Below, piece by piece: positions 25,919-33,897 of a stretch of DNA of 64,000 nt (its first letter is position 1; the number at the start of each line of letters is the position of its first letter). The stretch comes from Tropicibacter sp. R16_0 (GTDB lineage: Bacteria > Pseudomonadota > Alphaproteobacteria > Rhodobacterales > Rhodobacteraceae). The notes below the pieces were generated by a model. That model was not told the origin of the DNA. It worked only from the letters and a program-made list of their open reading frames with translations, and did no database searches. Made by a program: the position numbers and the translations under genes. Where the stretch lies: positions 603,683-667,682 of the forward strand of contig NZ_JAGHRE010000001.1 in assembly GCF_017743935.1 (NCBI RefSeq), read 5' to 3'.

Positions 25919-26421
25919 GTCGCGCCGGAAGACCCTTTAGAATAACACCTGCCAAAGCCGAAACCGACCCTATTGAGAGATAAACGGTTGGGAAGACGGA
26001 GTCATCCACTTTGCACCGATGGGCCAATCTGCGCGGCCTTTGGCCTTGCGTCCTGCGGACGGCACGAAGAGGGGCGGGCCAGGCTCAGGCGGGCAAAGCC
26101 CGCCTGAGCCTGGCCCAACGGGAGGAGGCGTCCCGCCAGGGACGTTGACGACGGGCGGGAGTGTTTTGAGATCGGGGGCAGGGGCGCCAGAATGGTGAAC
26201 CACATGTTTTGTGCGGCGCCGGATTTTGGCACCAACCGCCTTTGCGGCGTGAACCGGGGATTTCTGCTGCCGCCTTGGCCTTGTCGAACAGATGGCTCTG
26301 GCTGGCGATGACTTCGGCCCGTTGCGCCTAAGGATACCCCAATTATCTACCGTTGTTCGACCCAAACGCGAAGGATGGGCAAAGCCGCTGGAACAGCGAC
26401 CTGGTCAAAGGAAATCCAAAT
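25919..26421. other. 503-bp gap with a repeat element; no gene
   Basis: The gap between the TctA gene and the pqi operon holds the second copy of the two-hairpin element and, next to the pqi start, the presumed pqi promoter. A 131-codon minus-strand frame (25970-26365) reads through the hairpin sequences and is not supported. Confidence 0.55.
26076..26163 (+). repeat. Two-hairpin intergenic element, copy 2
   Basis: A perfect 19-bp stem (26076-26094 and 26098-26116) with a 3-base AAA loop leads into box A GGCCCAACGGGAGGAGG (26112-26128), a small hairpin CGTCCC-GCCA-GGGACG (26129-26144) and box B GACGGGCGGGAG (26150-26161). The stems differ in sequence from copies 1 and 3 while pairing is kept. 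Confidence 0.78.
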
Positions 26422-28011
26422 TCATGTGGCAGGCTTTTTCTTGCCTGCAGAAAACAGGATGATCCCGACCGAGGCTGCGATGAAAACGATGGAAATGGGC
26501 GAACTGAACAGGAACCAGGCGTCCCCACCCGTGGCGGCAAAGGCCTGGCGCGCGCTTTCTTCCAGTTTGCCGCCCAGGATAAAGGCGATCACAAAGGGCA
26601 GGGGCGATATCGCCAGAAGGCGCATCACATAGCCCAGTGCGCCAAAGCCAAGCGCAAACCAGATCGCCTCGATCCGGGTTTCCTGCACATAGATCGCAGT
26701 CAGGGTCAGCAGCAGGACAGTGGGCAGCAGGATATGCTTTGGAATGCGCACCATAACGCCCATCGAGCGCATGAAGAGGCCTCCGATGGTCCAGTTCAGC
26801 GCATTGGCGATGAACATCGCGGTGAACAGGCCAAAGGCGATGACCAATTCGGGGTTCACCACGTCCTGAGTAAAACGGAACACCGACGGACCGGGGTTGA
26901 AGCCGCCAATGCTCTCCGCCGCCAGGATCAGGAATACTGCCGCCGCGTTGCCGGGAATGCCCAGGCTCAGCACCGGGATCAGGTTGGCGCCGGAGACCGA
27001 AGAATTCGCAGCCTCGGTCGCGGCAATTCCCTCGGGCGCGCCCTCGCCAAAGTCCGGGGCGTCGGCGGTCTTGGTGCGGGCGTGGCGTGCACGACCGACC
27101 GTGTAACCCAAGGTCGCAGCCAGGGTTGATCCGATACCGGGCAAGGCGCCGATTGCGGTTCCGATCAGGGCTGAACGTCCAACAAAGGGCAGCAGCCTGG
27201 CGAATTCTGCGCGGGTCAGCCGCTGATTGCCCTCATCACTGAATTGCGGTGGCGTTCCGCTCTTGCGTTGCTGATGCCACAGGTCGGTCATTTCCTTGAA
27301 CACCGCACCGATGATCAGAACGCCCAAAACAGAGGTGGCAATTGGAAAACCCTGGCTCAGGTGATCGCTGCCCATCGACATACGCGGATAGAAATCTTCT
27401 CCGGTGCCGATGTACACGGCCAACAGGCCAAGCCCTGTGGACAGCACCCCCTTGGCAGGCGAGCCGCCGATCACGGCGCCGATAAAGCTGAGCGAGAGGA
27501 TCAGCAGGGCGGTTTTTTCCGGGAAGTCCAGATAGGCTTCGACCAGCAAGGCCAGAAACGGCGCGCAGATGATCAGCACGATGTCCGAGAAGGTATCGCC
27601 CGACGCTGATGAGAAATGCGCGACGCGCAAAGCCTTGCGGGCCTGGCCCTTCTGCGTCATCGGATAGCCGTCGAGCGTGGTCATGTAGGCATCTGGCGTG
27701 CCGGGGGTGTTGAACAGGATGGCCGGCACCGCTCCGCCGATGGTGGCGCCTTTCATCACGCCGATCAGGAAACCCATCACGGGCAGCAGGGCGTCGGGCG
27801 TGTAGCCGAAGATCGAGATCAGGATGGGCAGTGCGATTGCCATGGCAATCGGCCCTGCCAGTCCGGGCGTGGCACCAACTGCGATCCCGGTCAGAAAGCC
27901 AAAAAGGATCATCACCAGCGTGACAGAGATTGGCAGGCCAAAGATGGAAAACAGCTCTGGTCCCTGAAAGACGGCCAGAATACCCAACCAGATATAGTCA
28001 AGCGTTCCCAT
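26422..28011 (-). CDS. Tripartite tricarboxylate transporter large permease (TctA family)
   Basis: The 529-residue, about 12-helix membrane protein has the TctA patterns GATPGLAGPIAMAIALP and GALPGIGSTLAATLGY. It is the transport channel of a secondary, binding-protein-dependent uptake system for an organic anion. Length is normal (about 500). The start abuts the stop of the TctB gene. It is the last gene of the tctC-tctB-tctA operon. Confidence 0.93.
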   Translation of the reverse strand: MGTLDYIWLGILAVFQGPELFSIFGLPISVTLVMILFGFLTGIAVGATPGLAGPIAMAIALPILISIFGYTPDALLPVMGFLIGVMKGATIGGAVPAILFNTPGTPDAYMTTLDGYPMTQKGQARKALRVAHFSSASGDTFSDIVLIICAPFLALLVEAYLDFPEKTALLILSLSFIGAVIGGSPAKGVLSTGLGLLAVYIGTGEDFYPRMSMGSDHLSQGFPIATSVLGVLIIGAVFKEMTDLWHQQRKSGTPPQFSDEGNQRLTRAEFARLLPFVGRSALIGTAIGALPGIGSTLAATLGYTVGRARHARTKTADAPDFGEGAPEGIAATEAANSSVSGANLIPVLSLGIPGNAAAVFLILAAESIGGFNPGPSVFRFTQDVVNPELVIAFGLFTAMFIANALNWTIGGLFMRSMGVMVRIPKHILLPTVLLLTLTAIYVQETRIEAIWFALGFGALGYVMRLLAISPLPFVIAFILGGKLEESARQAFAATGGDAWFLFSSPISIVFIAASVGIILFSAGKKKPAT

Positions 28012-28575
28012 TTACACGTCTCCGTTCGGGGGGAGCAAAAGATCGTCGAACGGCAGATCGTAAATCGCGGCCATGACGCTGACCGAGATGAATGCGATCA
28101 GCAGGGTCTTGGCGCGCAGGCGCCCTTCGACCAGTGAGACGAGCAGTGTGATCATCATCGTGCCGCCCAACAGGAAGCCGATGTATTTCCAGGGGGCGGT
28201 GTCCCGCAGCAGGCGATACTCGGCCTCACCCCCGCTCAACAGATTCCAAATGCCAAGCACTGCCGGGCCCGCATAGCGCATCACCAGAACTGACAAGATG
28301 ACCGAGGCGACCAGCGCCAGGCCGAACAGCACATCTTGGGACGAAACCTTGGGTTGGTCGTCGGCCTTACGCTCGAACAGCACCAACATGAGACCGCCAA
28401 TGGCCAGAAAACTGGCGGCGATGGTTGGAGCAAGCGCGTCACCGATGGTGACCTGCCTGCGCACCTTTTCGATCAGGCCGGTTTGGGTATCGAGCGGGAT
28501 CCAGACGAAGATGACCAACATCGCAAATGCAAGGGTCACCCCGCCCAGGATCAGGTTGCCGTTGGAATGGCGCAT
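28012..28575 (-). CDS. Tripartite tricarboxylate transporter small permease (TctB family)
   Basis: The 187-residue protein has four predicted membrane helices (GVTLAFAMLVIFVWIP near the start) and sits between the binding-protein and large-permease genes, the standard place for TctB. Sequence conservation in this family is low, so context carries much of the assignment. Confidence 0.85.
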   Translation of the reverse strand: MRHSNGNLILGGVTLAFAMLVIFVWIPLDTQTGLIEKVRRQVTIGDALAPTIAASFLAIGGLMLVLFERKADDQPKVSSQDVLFGLALVASVILSVLVMRYAGPAVLGIWNLLSGGEAEYRLLRDTAPWKYIGFLLGGTMMITLLVSLVEGRLRAKTLLIAFISVSVMAAIYDLPFDDLLLPPNGDV

Positions 28576-28596
28576 GGCTGTCCCCTGACGTCAGAT

Positions 28597-28630
28597 GAAA
28601 AATGCGGGACTGCCACAGGGCAAGTCCCGC
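28597..28630 (-). terminator. Hairpin and T-run between tctC and tctB (attenuator-like)
   Basis: On the minus strand, GCGGGACTTGCC / GGCAGTCCCGC (28604-28630) forms a strong stem with a 4-nt loop, followed by ATTTTTC. It lies 16 bp after the tctC stop. Partial termination here would make more binding protein than permease, which is common for such operons. Confidence 0.72.
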
Positions 28631-28645
28631 GAGTTTAGGGGAGTG

Positions 28646-29596
28646 TTATTCCGAGGCCGCGTCCAGAAGCGCGCCCGCGTTGGCATAGTCACTGGCCATC
28701 AATTGGGTCAGGTCGTCGCCCATGATGGTTGACGCACCGCCAAAGGCCTTCTTGATCAGACCGCCCGCTTTCGAGCTTTCGTCATTGGCCACGGCTGCGA
28801 TTGCTTCGGAGAGGGCCTTGCGGGCGTCTTCGGGCATGCCCGCGGGTCCAACAAAGACGAAATACCCATCCGAATTGAAATCGACACCCAGGTCGGCCAT
28901 GGTCGGCGCTTCAGGGGTTTGCACCAATGGCTGTGACAGGCCCGACGCCAGGTTGACCAGATCACCGGCGGCAACACCCTTGGACTGGATACCCGCCATG
29001 AAGCCCACATCCAGATCGCCTGCGGTCACACCATTCATCACGGCCTTGCCACCTTTGACCTGAACGATGTTGAACTCGACGCCCTGCGCCTTGCCCAGCA
29101 GATAGGCCAGATCGGCAAGTTTGGGGCTCATGACGCCAAAGCGGATGTCCTGACCCCCCTTGGCCGCTGCGATCATGTCATCAAAGCTGGCCCAGCCTTT
29201 GTTTGATGGGGCTACGATTCCCATCTGAAAGCCTGCGGTCGTGCTCAGCCCGGTGAAGTCCTCGGGCGACATGCCTGCATTGGCGGCGGCCATGTTGTAG
29301 CCAAAGGTCTCGGTCACGGCCATGCCGATGGCGGTGCCATCATTGGGCTGGCCCTTCAGCGTGTTGGCCATGTTCAGCCCACCCTTGCCGGTGACCTGCT
29401 CGGGGATGAACTTCCACCCCATCTTTTCTTCCAGCGCTTCGGCGATCAGGCGGGCCTGAGTGTCTGCGCCACCGCCTGCGCGGAACGCGATCATCAGCTT
29501 GATTGGGCCGGGGGGCGTCCAGTCGGCGGCCATGCCCACGGTTGCAGTGACGGTCAGGCCGATGGCGGCGATTGCGGCTTTCAGTGTGCGTTTCAT
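28646..29596 (-). CDS. Tripartite tricarboxylate transporter substrate-binding protein (TctC family)
   Basis: A signal peptide (LKAAIAAIGLTVTATVGMAA) precedes the TctC/Bug fold: PIKLMIAFRAGGGADTQARLIAEAL and VTGKGGLNMANTL are typical. The mature periplasmic protein binds a small organic acid; the ligand cannot be read from sequence. ATG 29596 has GGGAGGA upstream; the frame extends to 29680 but would cover the divergent operator. Length 316 is normal. It is divergently transcribed from the MarR gene. Confidence 0.92.
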   Translation of the reverse strand: MKRTLKAAIAAIGLTVTATVGMAADWTPPGPIKLMIAFRAGGGADTQARLIAEALEEKMGWKFIPEQVTGKGGLNMANTLKGQPNDGTAIGMAVTETFGYNMAAANAGMSPEDFTGLSTTAGFQMGIVAPSNKGWASFDDMIAAAKGGQDIRFGVMSPKLADLAYLLGKAQGVEFNIVQVKGGKAVMNGVTAGDLDVGFMAGIQSKGVAAGDLVNLASGLSQPLVQTPEAPTMADLGVDFNSDGYFVFVGPAGMPEDARKALSEAIAAVANDESSKAGGLIKKAFGGASTIMGDDLTQLMASDYANAGALLDAASE

Positions 29597-29643
29597 GTGT
29601 TCCTCCCTGAACGCGCTGTTTTCACAAGCCTGCGCCAAGAATG

Positions 29644-29677
29644 GTTGACTGGTCAACAAAAAAGTTGACGGATCAAC
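29644..29677. promoter_or_regulatory. Tandem 14-bp palindromes, candidate MarR operators
   Basis: GTTGACTGGTCAAC (29644-29657) and GTTGACGGATCAAC (29664-29677) are two near-identical palindromes exactly 20 bp apart, two turns of the helix, in the 122-bp divergent region between the binding-protein gene and the MarR gene. The position would let one regulator control both operons. Confidence 0.78.
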
Positions 29678-29718
29678 CAAACGGTGCCACGTTGAGGATG
29701 AAAAAAGGGAGGCTTCGC

Positions 29719-30201
29719 ATGTCAGCGGATCAGGTCACGGACACCGAGTTCGACATTCCATTGCAGCAGATGGTGACATTCCGACTGAGCCGGATACACG
29801 CAAAACTCAACGCGCAAGCCGCTCGAATCCTTAAGGAAACTGCAGGCATCTCGTTGTCGCAGTGGCGCATTTTCGTGATGATCGAAACTCACGGCAAGAT
29901 CACGCCCGCCCAAATCGTCAAGCGCACGGATTTCGACAAGGGACAAGTCAGCCGGACGGTCAAAGGCATGTTGAAAGAAGGGCTGATCGTGGTCGAAGGC
30001 AGCGAATCGGATCAGCGCAGTCACACGTTGGAGTTTACCGACAAGGGCCATGGGCTGTTTCAGCAGGCGCGCCCGGCCATGCGTACACGTCAGACTGCTT
30101 TGTTGGGCAGTCTCACGGCCAATGAGCGTCAGGTGATGTTCACAGCGATGGACAAGCTGGAGCTGGCCATGGAGCAAATCGAAGAAGAGAGCCGGGCATG
30201 A
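29719..30201 (+). CDS. MarR family transcriptional regulator
   Basis: The 160-residue protein has the winged helix: LSQWRIFVMIETHGKITPAQIVKRTDFDKGQVSRTVKGM (recognition helix around KGQVSRTVKG) and the wing ESDQRSHTLEFTDKG. MarR proteins usually repress and are released by small aromatic or acidic ligands. ATG 29719 is chosen because AAAGGGAGG lies six bases upstream. Its stop overlaps the sulfatase ATG, so regulator and enzymes are one operon; it likely binds the doubled palindrome upstream and also controls the divergent transporter. Confidence 0.9.
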   Translation: MSADQVTDTEFDIPLQQMVTFRLSRIHAKLNAQAARILKETAGISLSQWRIFVMIETHGKITPAQIVKRTDFDKGQVSRTVKGMLKEGLIVVEGSESDQRSHTLEFTDKGHGLFQQARPAMRTRQTALLGSLTANERQVMFTAMDKLELAMEQIEEESRA

Positions 30202-31637
30202 CTGGCAATCTGTTGGTCATCATGTCGGACGAACACCAGGCGCGGGCCATGGGCTGTGCCGGGCATCCGATTGCACAAACGCCGCATCTGGACGCTTTGG
30301 CTGGGCGTGGGACGCGGTTCACCAATGCATATACGCCGTCGCCTATCTGTGTGCCTGCGCGGGCCAGTTTTGCCACCGGGCGCTATGCGCATGAGACGCG
30401 ATTGTGGGACAATGCCATGCCGTACGATGGGTCGATCCCGGGCTGGGGGCATGCGTTGCAGGACAAGGGCGTTCCGGTCGATAGCATCGGCAAGCTGCAT
30501 TATCGCGCCGAAGAAGACCCGGCCGGATTTGATACCGAACACATCCCGATGATGGTGGCCGGGGGCGTTGGCATGGTCTGGGCTTCGATCCGCAAGGAAG
30601 ACGAGCGGATCATGGGCAAAGGTCGGATGCTGGGCGATTACATCGGGCCGGGCGACAGCAAATATACAGACTACGATGCAGCGGTAACGGCGCGTACCGT
30701 GGATTGGTTGCAGGACCGCGCTGCGGGCGACGACACGCGACCTTGGTGTCTTTACGTTGGGCTGGTGGCTCCACATTTCCCATTGGTGGTTCCGCAAGAG
30801 TTCTATGATCTCTATCCGCACCACAAACTGCCCGCGCCAAAGCTGAACCCGCGTGACGGCTACAAGCGTCATCCTTGGGTCGAAAAGCAGAACGCCTTCA
30901 TGGACAGCGAAGCCAAGTTCAAGAACGAAGAGGAGCGTCTGACCGCAATCGCTTCTTATTTTGGGCTGTGCAGCTGGCTGGATCACAACGTCGGTCAGAT
31001 CATGGCCGGTTTGGAACAAGCGGGCTTTGGCGACGACACCACGGTCATCTACACCTCGGATCACGGCGACAACGTCGGCGCGCGGGGGCTTTGGGGAAAA
31101 TCCAACCTGTATCAGGAAAGCGCTGCCGTCCCGATGATCATGACCGGTCCGGGTGTGGGGCAGGGGACATGCGAAACACCCGTCAGCCTGTTGGATGTCT
31201 CGGCTACCATCGCGGATCACTTTGGTACGCCGCTCAAGGCTTCGGACGGGGTGCGATCGCTCTATGACATTGCCTCGGGCGCGCCAGAGCCAGAGCGCCC
31301 GGTGTTCTCGGAGTATCACGCAGCGGGTGCTGTGTCGGGTGCTTTCATGCTGCGGATCGGGCGCTGGAAATACCACCATTATGTGGGGTTCGCGCCCGAG
31401 CTGTTCGACCTGGAAGCCGACCCGGAAGAGACCCGGAACCTGGCTGATGATCCGGCCCACGCCGACACGCTGGCCCGGATGGAGGCCGCGCTGCGCGAGA
31501 TCTGCGACCCGGATGTGGTCGATCAACAAGCCTTCGACGATCAGGCCGCCCTGATCGCAAAGCATGGCGGCCGAGAGGCTGCCCTGAAACTTGGTGCGCC
31601 CGGTGCGACACCGCCCCCAAAGATGGAAGTAAAGTAA
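30198..31637 (+). CDS. Sulfatase-family hydrolase with formylglycine motif
   Basis: The 479-residue protein has the alkaline-phosphatase-fold sulfatase signatures: N-terminal metal site LLVIMSDEHQ, CVPARASFATGR (the C-x-P-x-R site whose Cys is converted to formylglycine), and the second metal site TVIYTSDHGDNVG. It has no signal peptide, so it is cytoplasmic like choline-sulfatase. It hydrolyses a sulfate (possibly phosphonate) ester. It is coupled to marR by ATGA and to the downstream MBL gene by TAATG. Family assignment is firm; substrate is unknown. Confidence 0.88.
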   Translation: MTGNLLVIMSDEHQARAMGCAGHPIAQTPHLDALAGRGTRFTNAYTPSPICVPARASFATGRYAHETRLWDNAMPYDGSIPGWGHALQDKGVPVDSIGKLHYRAEEDPAGFDTEHIPMMVAGGVGMVWASIRKEDERIMGKGRMLGDYIGPGDSKYTDYDAAVTARTVDWLQDRAAGDDTRPWCLYVGLVAPHFPLVVPQEFYDLYPHHKLPAPKLNPRDGYKRHPWVEKQNAFMDSEAKFKNEEERLTAIASYFGLCSWLDHNVGQIMAGLEQAGFGDDTTVIYTSDHGDNVGARGLWGKSNLYQESAAVPMIMTGPGVGQGTCETPVSLLDVSATIADHFGTPLKASDGVRSLYDIASGAPEPERPVFSEYHAAGAVSGAFMLRIGRWKYHHYVGFAPELFDLEADPEETRNLADDPAHADTLARMEAALREICDPDVVDQQAFDDQAALIAKHGGREAALKLGAPGATPPPKMEVK

Positions 31638-32485
31638 TGAAACTGACCATTCTCGGCTCGGGCTCTCCCGAAGCTTATGCCCGCCGTGCATCCACCGGTT
31701 ATCTGCTGGAAATCGGCGACGACAAGATCCTGTTCGACTGCGGTGGCGGGGTGTTCGACAACCTCGTGCGGTCTGGCCGCTTGCCCGGTGACATCACGCA
31801 TTTGTTCTTCACCCACCTGCACACCGACCACATGATGGATTACGCCCGCCTGGTGCATGCCGCCTGGGACGAGGGCGCGCCGCCGCTCAAGGTTTGGGGC
31901 CCCAGCCCGATTGCGCGCATGACCGAGGGCTATTTTGGCCGCGACGGGGTGTTGTCACCCGACCTCTATGCCCGCACCGAACTGGCCCCCAGTCAGCAGG
32001 TTTGGGTCGCCCGTGGCGGCACCCTGCCGCGCGCTTGGCCCGCGCCCGAGGTCACCGAGATCAAGCCGGGCTTTTCCTATCAGGGCAACGGGTGGGAGCT
32101 GAAAAGCTGTGAAGTGCCGCATGCGCAACCTGCGTTCGACTGCATGGCCTTTTCGGTCGAGGCCGGCGGCAAGAAGTTCGTCTATTCCGGCGATGCAGGC
32201 ATTTGCGACGCGCTGACCGAGCTGACGGCCGATGCCGACCTGCTGATTCATTGGTGCTATCGTCTGTCCACCGACGACATCCACCCCGCAATTGCCGAGT
32301 TTTCGCCCACGCCGGAACACATCGCCAAGATGGCCCAATCTGCGGGTGTAAAGGAGTTGTTGATCACGCACTTCCGCATCCACATGGACAGCGAAGAGGG
32401 GCACATCAGCGCCAAGGCCGAGTTGAAAGAGCACTTTGCAGGCCCGGCAAAGATTGTCGAAGATCTGGACGTTTACGAGATCTGA
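31637..32485 (+). CDS. MBL-fold metallohydrolase (RNase Z/arylsulfatase-like branch)
   Basis: The 282-residue protein has LGSGSPEAYARRASTGYLLE, the metal site THLHTDHM (HxHxDH) and later single His/Asp ligands (YSGDAGI and ITHFRIH). This is the RNase Z/ElaC-like layout, used by many cytoplasmic hydrolases of esters and cyclic phosphodiesters. It shares one base with the sulfatase stop and so belongs to that operon, where it probably handles the next intermediate. Confidence 0.85.
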   Translation: MKLTILGSGSPEAYARRASTGYLLEIGDDKILFDCGGGVFDNLVRSGRLPGDITHLFFTHLHTDHMMDYARLVHAAWDEGAPPLKVWGPSPIARMTEGYFGRDGVLSPDLYARTELAPSQQVWVARGGTLPRAWPAPEVTEIKPGFSYQGNGWELKSCEVPHAQPAFDCMAFSVEAGGKKFVYSGDAGICDALTELTADADLLIHWCYRLSTDDIHPAIAEFSPTPEHIAKMAQSAGVKELLITHFRIHMDSEEGHISAKAELKEHFAGPAKIVEDLDVYEI

Positions 32486-32629
32486 TCGACTCGGGATCGC
32501 CTGCGCGCTTCTCTCTCCCCTCGGCGCGCGGGCGGTACCTGTTTCCTGTGGTCGGGACAGGTGATTGACCTTGCGGCTTGAGCGGTGATTATGCCGACAT
32601 GCCAAAGAAGGGATGAGGGGAGCACAATC

Positions 32630-33478
32630 ATGAAACTGTTGCGGTTTGGAGAGGCCGGAGCCGAAAAGCCGGGGCTGCTGGCTGCGGATGGTACCTTGCG
32701 TGATCTGTCGGGCCATGTGGCCGATATCTCGGGCGCGGCCTTGTCGGACGCGGGGCTCGAGCAGTTGCGTGCCGTTGATCCGGACAGCCTGCCCGTGGTC
32801 GAGGGCAATCCGCGCCTTGGTCCCTGCGTCGGCTCCATCGGCAAATACCTGTGTATCGGGCTGAATTATTCGGATCACGCGGCCGAATCCGGGTTGCCCA
32901 TCCCCGAACACCCGATCCTGTTCATGAAGGCCAATTCGGCCATTTCCGGCCCGAATGATGATGTGGTGATGCCGCGCGGGTCGACCAAGACCGATTGGGA
33001 GATCGAACTGGGCGTCGTGATCGGGACCAGGGCCAAATATGTCAGCGAAGAGGACGCGCTGAGCCATGTGGCGGGCTATTGCATCGCCAATGATGTCTCG
33101 GAACGCGATTTTCAGATGCACCTGACAGGCCAGTGGACCAAGGGCAAATCATGCGACACCTTTGGCCCGACCGGCCCCTGGCTGGTCACCCGCGACGAGG
33201 TGCCCGACCCGCAGGCCCTGTCGATGTATCTGGACGTCAACGGCCAGCGCATGCAGACCGGGAACACCGGCACCATGATCTTTTCCGTGGCGCAGATCAT
33301 CTCGCACCTGAGCCAGCTTTTCACGCTGCACCCCGGTGACGTCATTTCGACGGGTACGCCTCCGGGCGTGGGGATGGGCATCAAGCCTGAACCGATCTAT
33401 CTGAAAGCGGGTGACGTGATGGAATTGGGCATCGACGGTCTGGGGCAGCAACGCCAAGTGGTGCGCGCCGACACCTGA
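32630..33478 (+). CDS. Fumarylacetoacetate hydrolase (FAH) family protein
   Basis: The 282-residue protein has the FAH catalytic domain: GLNYSDHAAESG, PILFMKANSAISGPNDDV, the metal-binding ELGVVIG and later SERDFQMH and TGTPPGVGMG. Relatives open or decarboxylate beta-diketone-like acids from aromatic and sugar-acid breakdown. The start follows GAGGGGAG; the longer frame from 32585 is not supported. It lies 144 bp after the MBL gene, same strand, and may be the last enzyme of the MarR-controlled pathway. Confidence 0.88.
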   Translation: MKLLRFGEAGAEKPGLLAADGTLRDLSGHVADISGAALSDAGLEQLRAVDPDSLPVVEGNPRLGPCVGSIGKYLCIGLNYSDHAAESGLPIPEHPILFMKANSAISGPNDDVVMPRGSTKTDWEIELGVVIGTRAKYVSEEDALSHVAGYCIANDVSERDFQMHLTGQWTKGKSCDTFGPTGPWLVTRDEVPDPQALSMYLDVNGQRMQTGNTGTMIFSVAQIISHLSQLFTLHPGDVISTGTPPGVGMGIKPEPIYLKAGDVMELGIDGLGQQRQVVRADT

Positions 33479-33485
33479 AAAGAGG

Positions 33486-33512
33486 TGTTGCTCTTAATTT
33501 TTCCGAGCAACA
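33486..33512 (+). terminator. Weak hairpin after the FAH gene
   Basis: TGTTGCTC / GAGCAACA (33486-33493 and 33505-33512) with a T-rich loop follows the FAH stop by eight bases. There is no clear T-run after it, so it is at best a weak terminator. Confidence 0.4.
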
Positions 33513-33609
33513 TCAATTCCCTGATTGAGATTTTGCATGGCAATGGCCAGTTCTGGGCGGATCGCTATTGACGTCCCAGACCGGCTGTTTTACCAAGCGA
33601 AAATTCTTG

Positions 33610-33683
33610 GCGGGTATGGTGAAATGGTATCATAAGAGCCTTCCAAGCTTAAGGTGCGGGTTCGATTCCCGCTACCCGCTCCA
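33610..33683 (+). tRNA. tRNA-Gly (anticodon UCC)
   Basis: The 74-base sequence, CCA included, folds as a cloverleaf: acceptor GCGGGTA with TACCCGC, T-arm GCGGG-TTCGATT-CCCGC, and anticodon loop CTTCCAA giving UCC, which reads GGA/GGG codons. The top base pair of the anticodon stem is a mismatch. The encoded 3' CCA is present. Confidence 0.9.
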
Positions 33684-33897
33684 AGAATATCCCAGCCCAG
33701 TACGATCGCCCTTAACCCGATGATATTCGGGCATGAACGGCCTTTGTTCGCATCCGCCCAAGGACGCGGCAAAGGGTCCCGTGGACCGTCTGGCAAGTGT
33801 TGACCGCTTGACCCTTGCGCCTCTGCCAGCCATGAAACGGAACGACGCTTGGCCCAAGGGGTCAGGACAGGGGATCATTCAGAACCAAAGGCCCATC

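Noticed and set aside
25970-26365. 131-residue frame in the gap before tctA
   Set aside because: It reads through the hairpins of repeat copy 2 and has no recognisable protein features.
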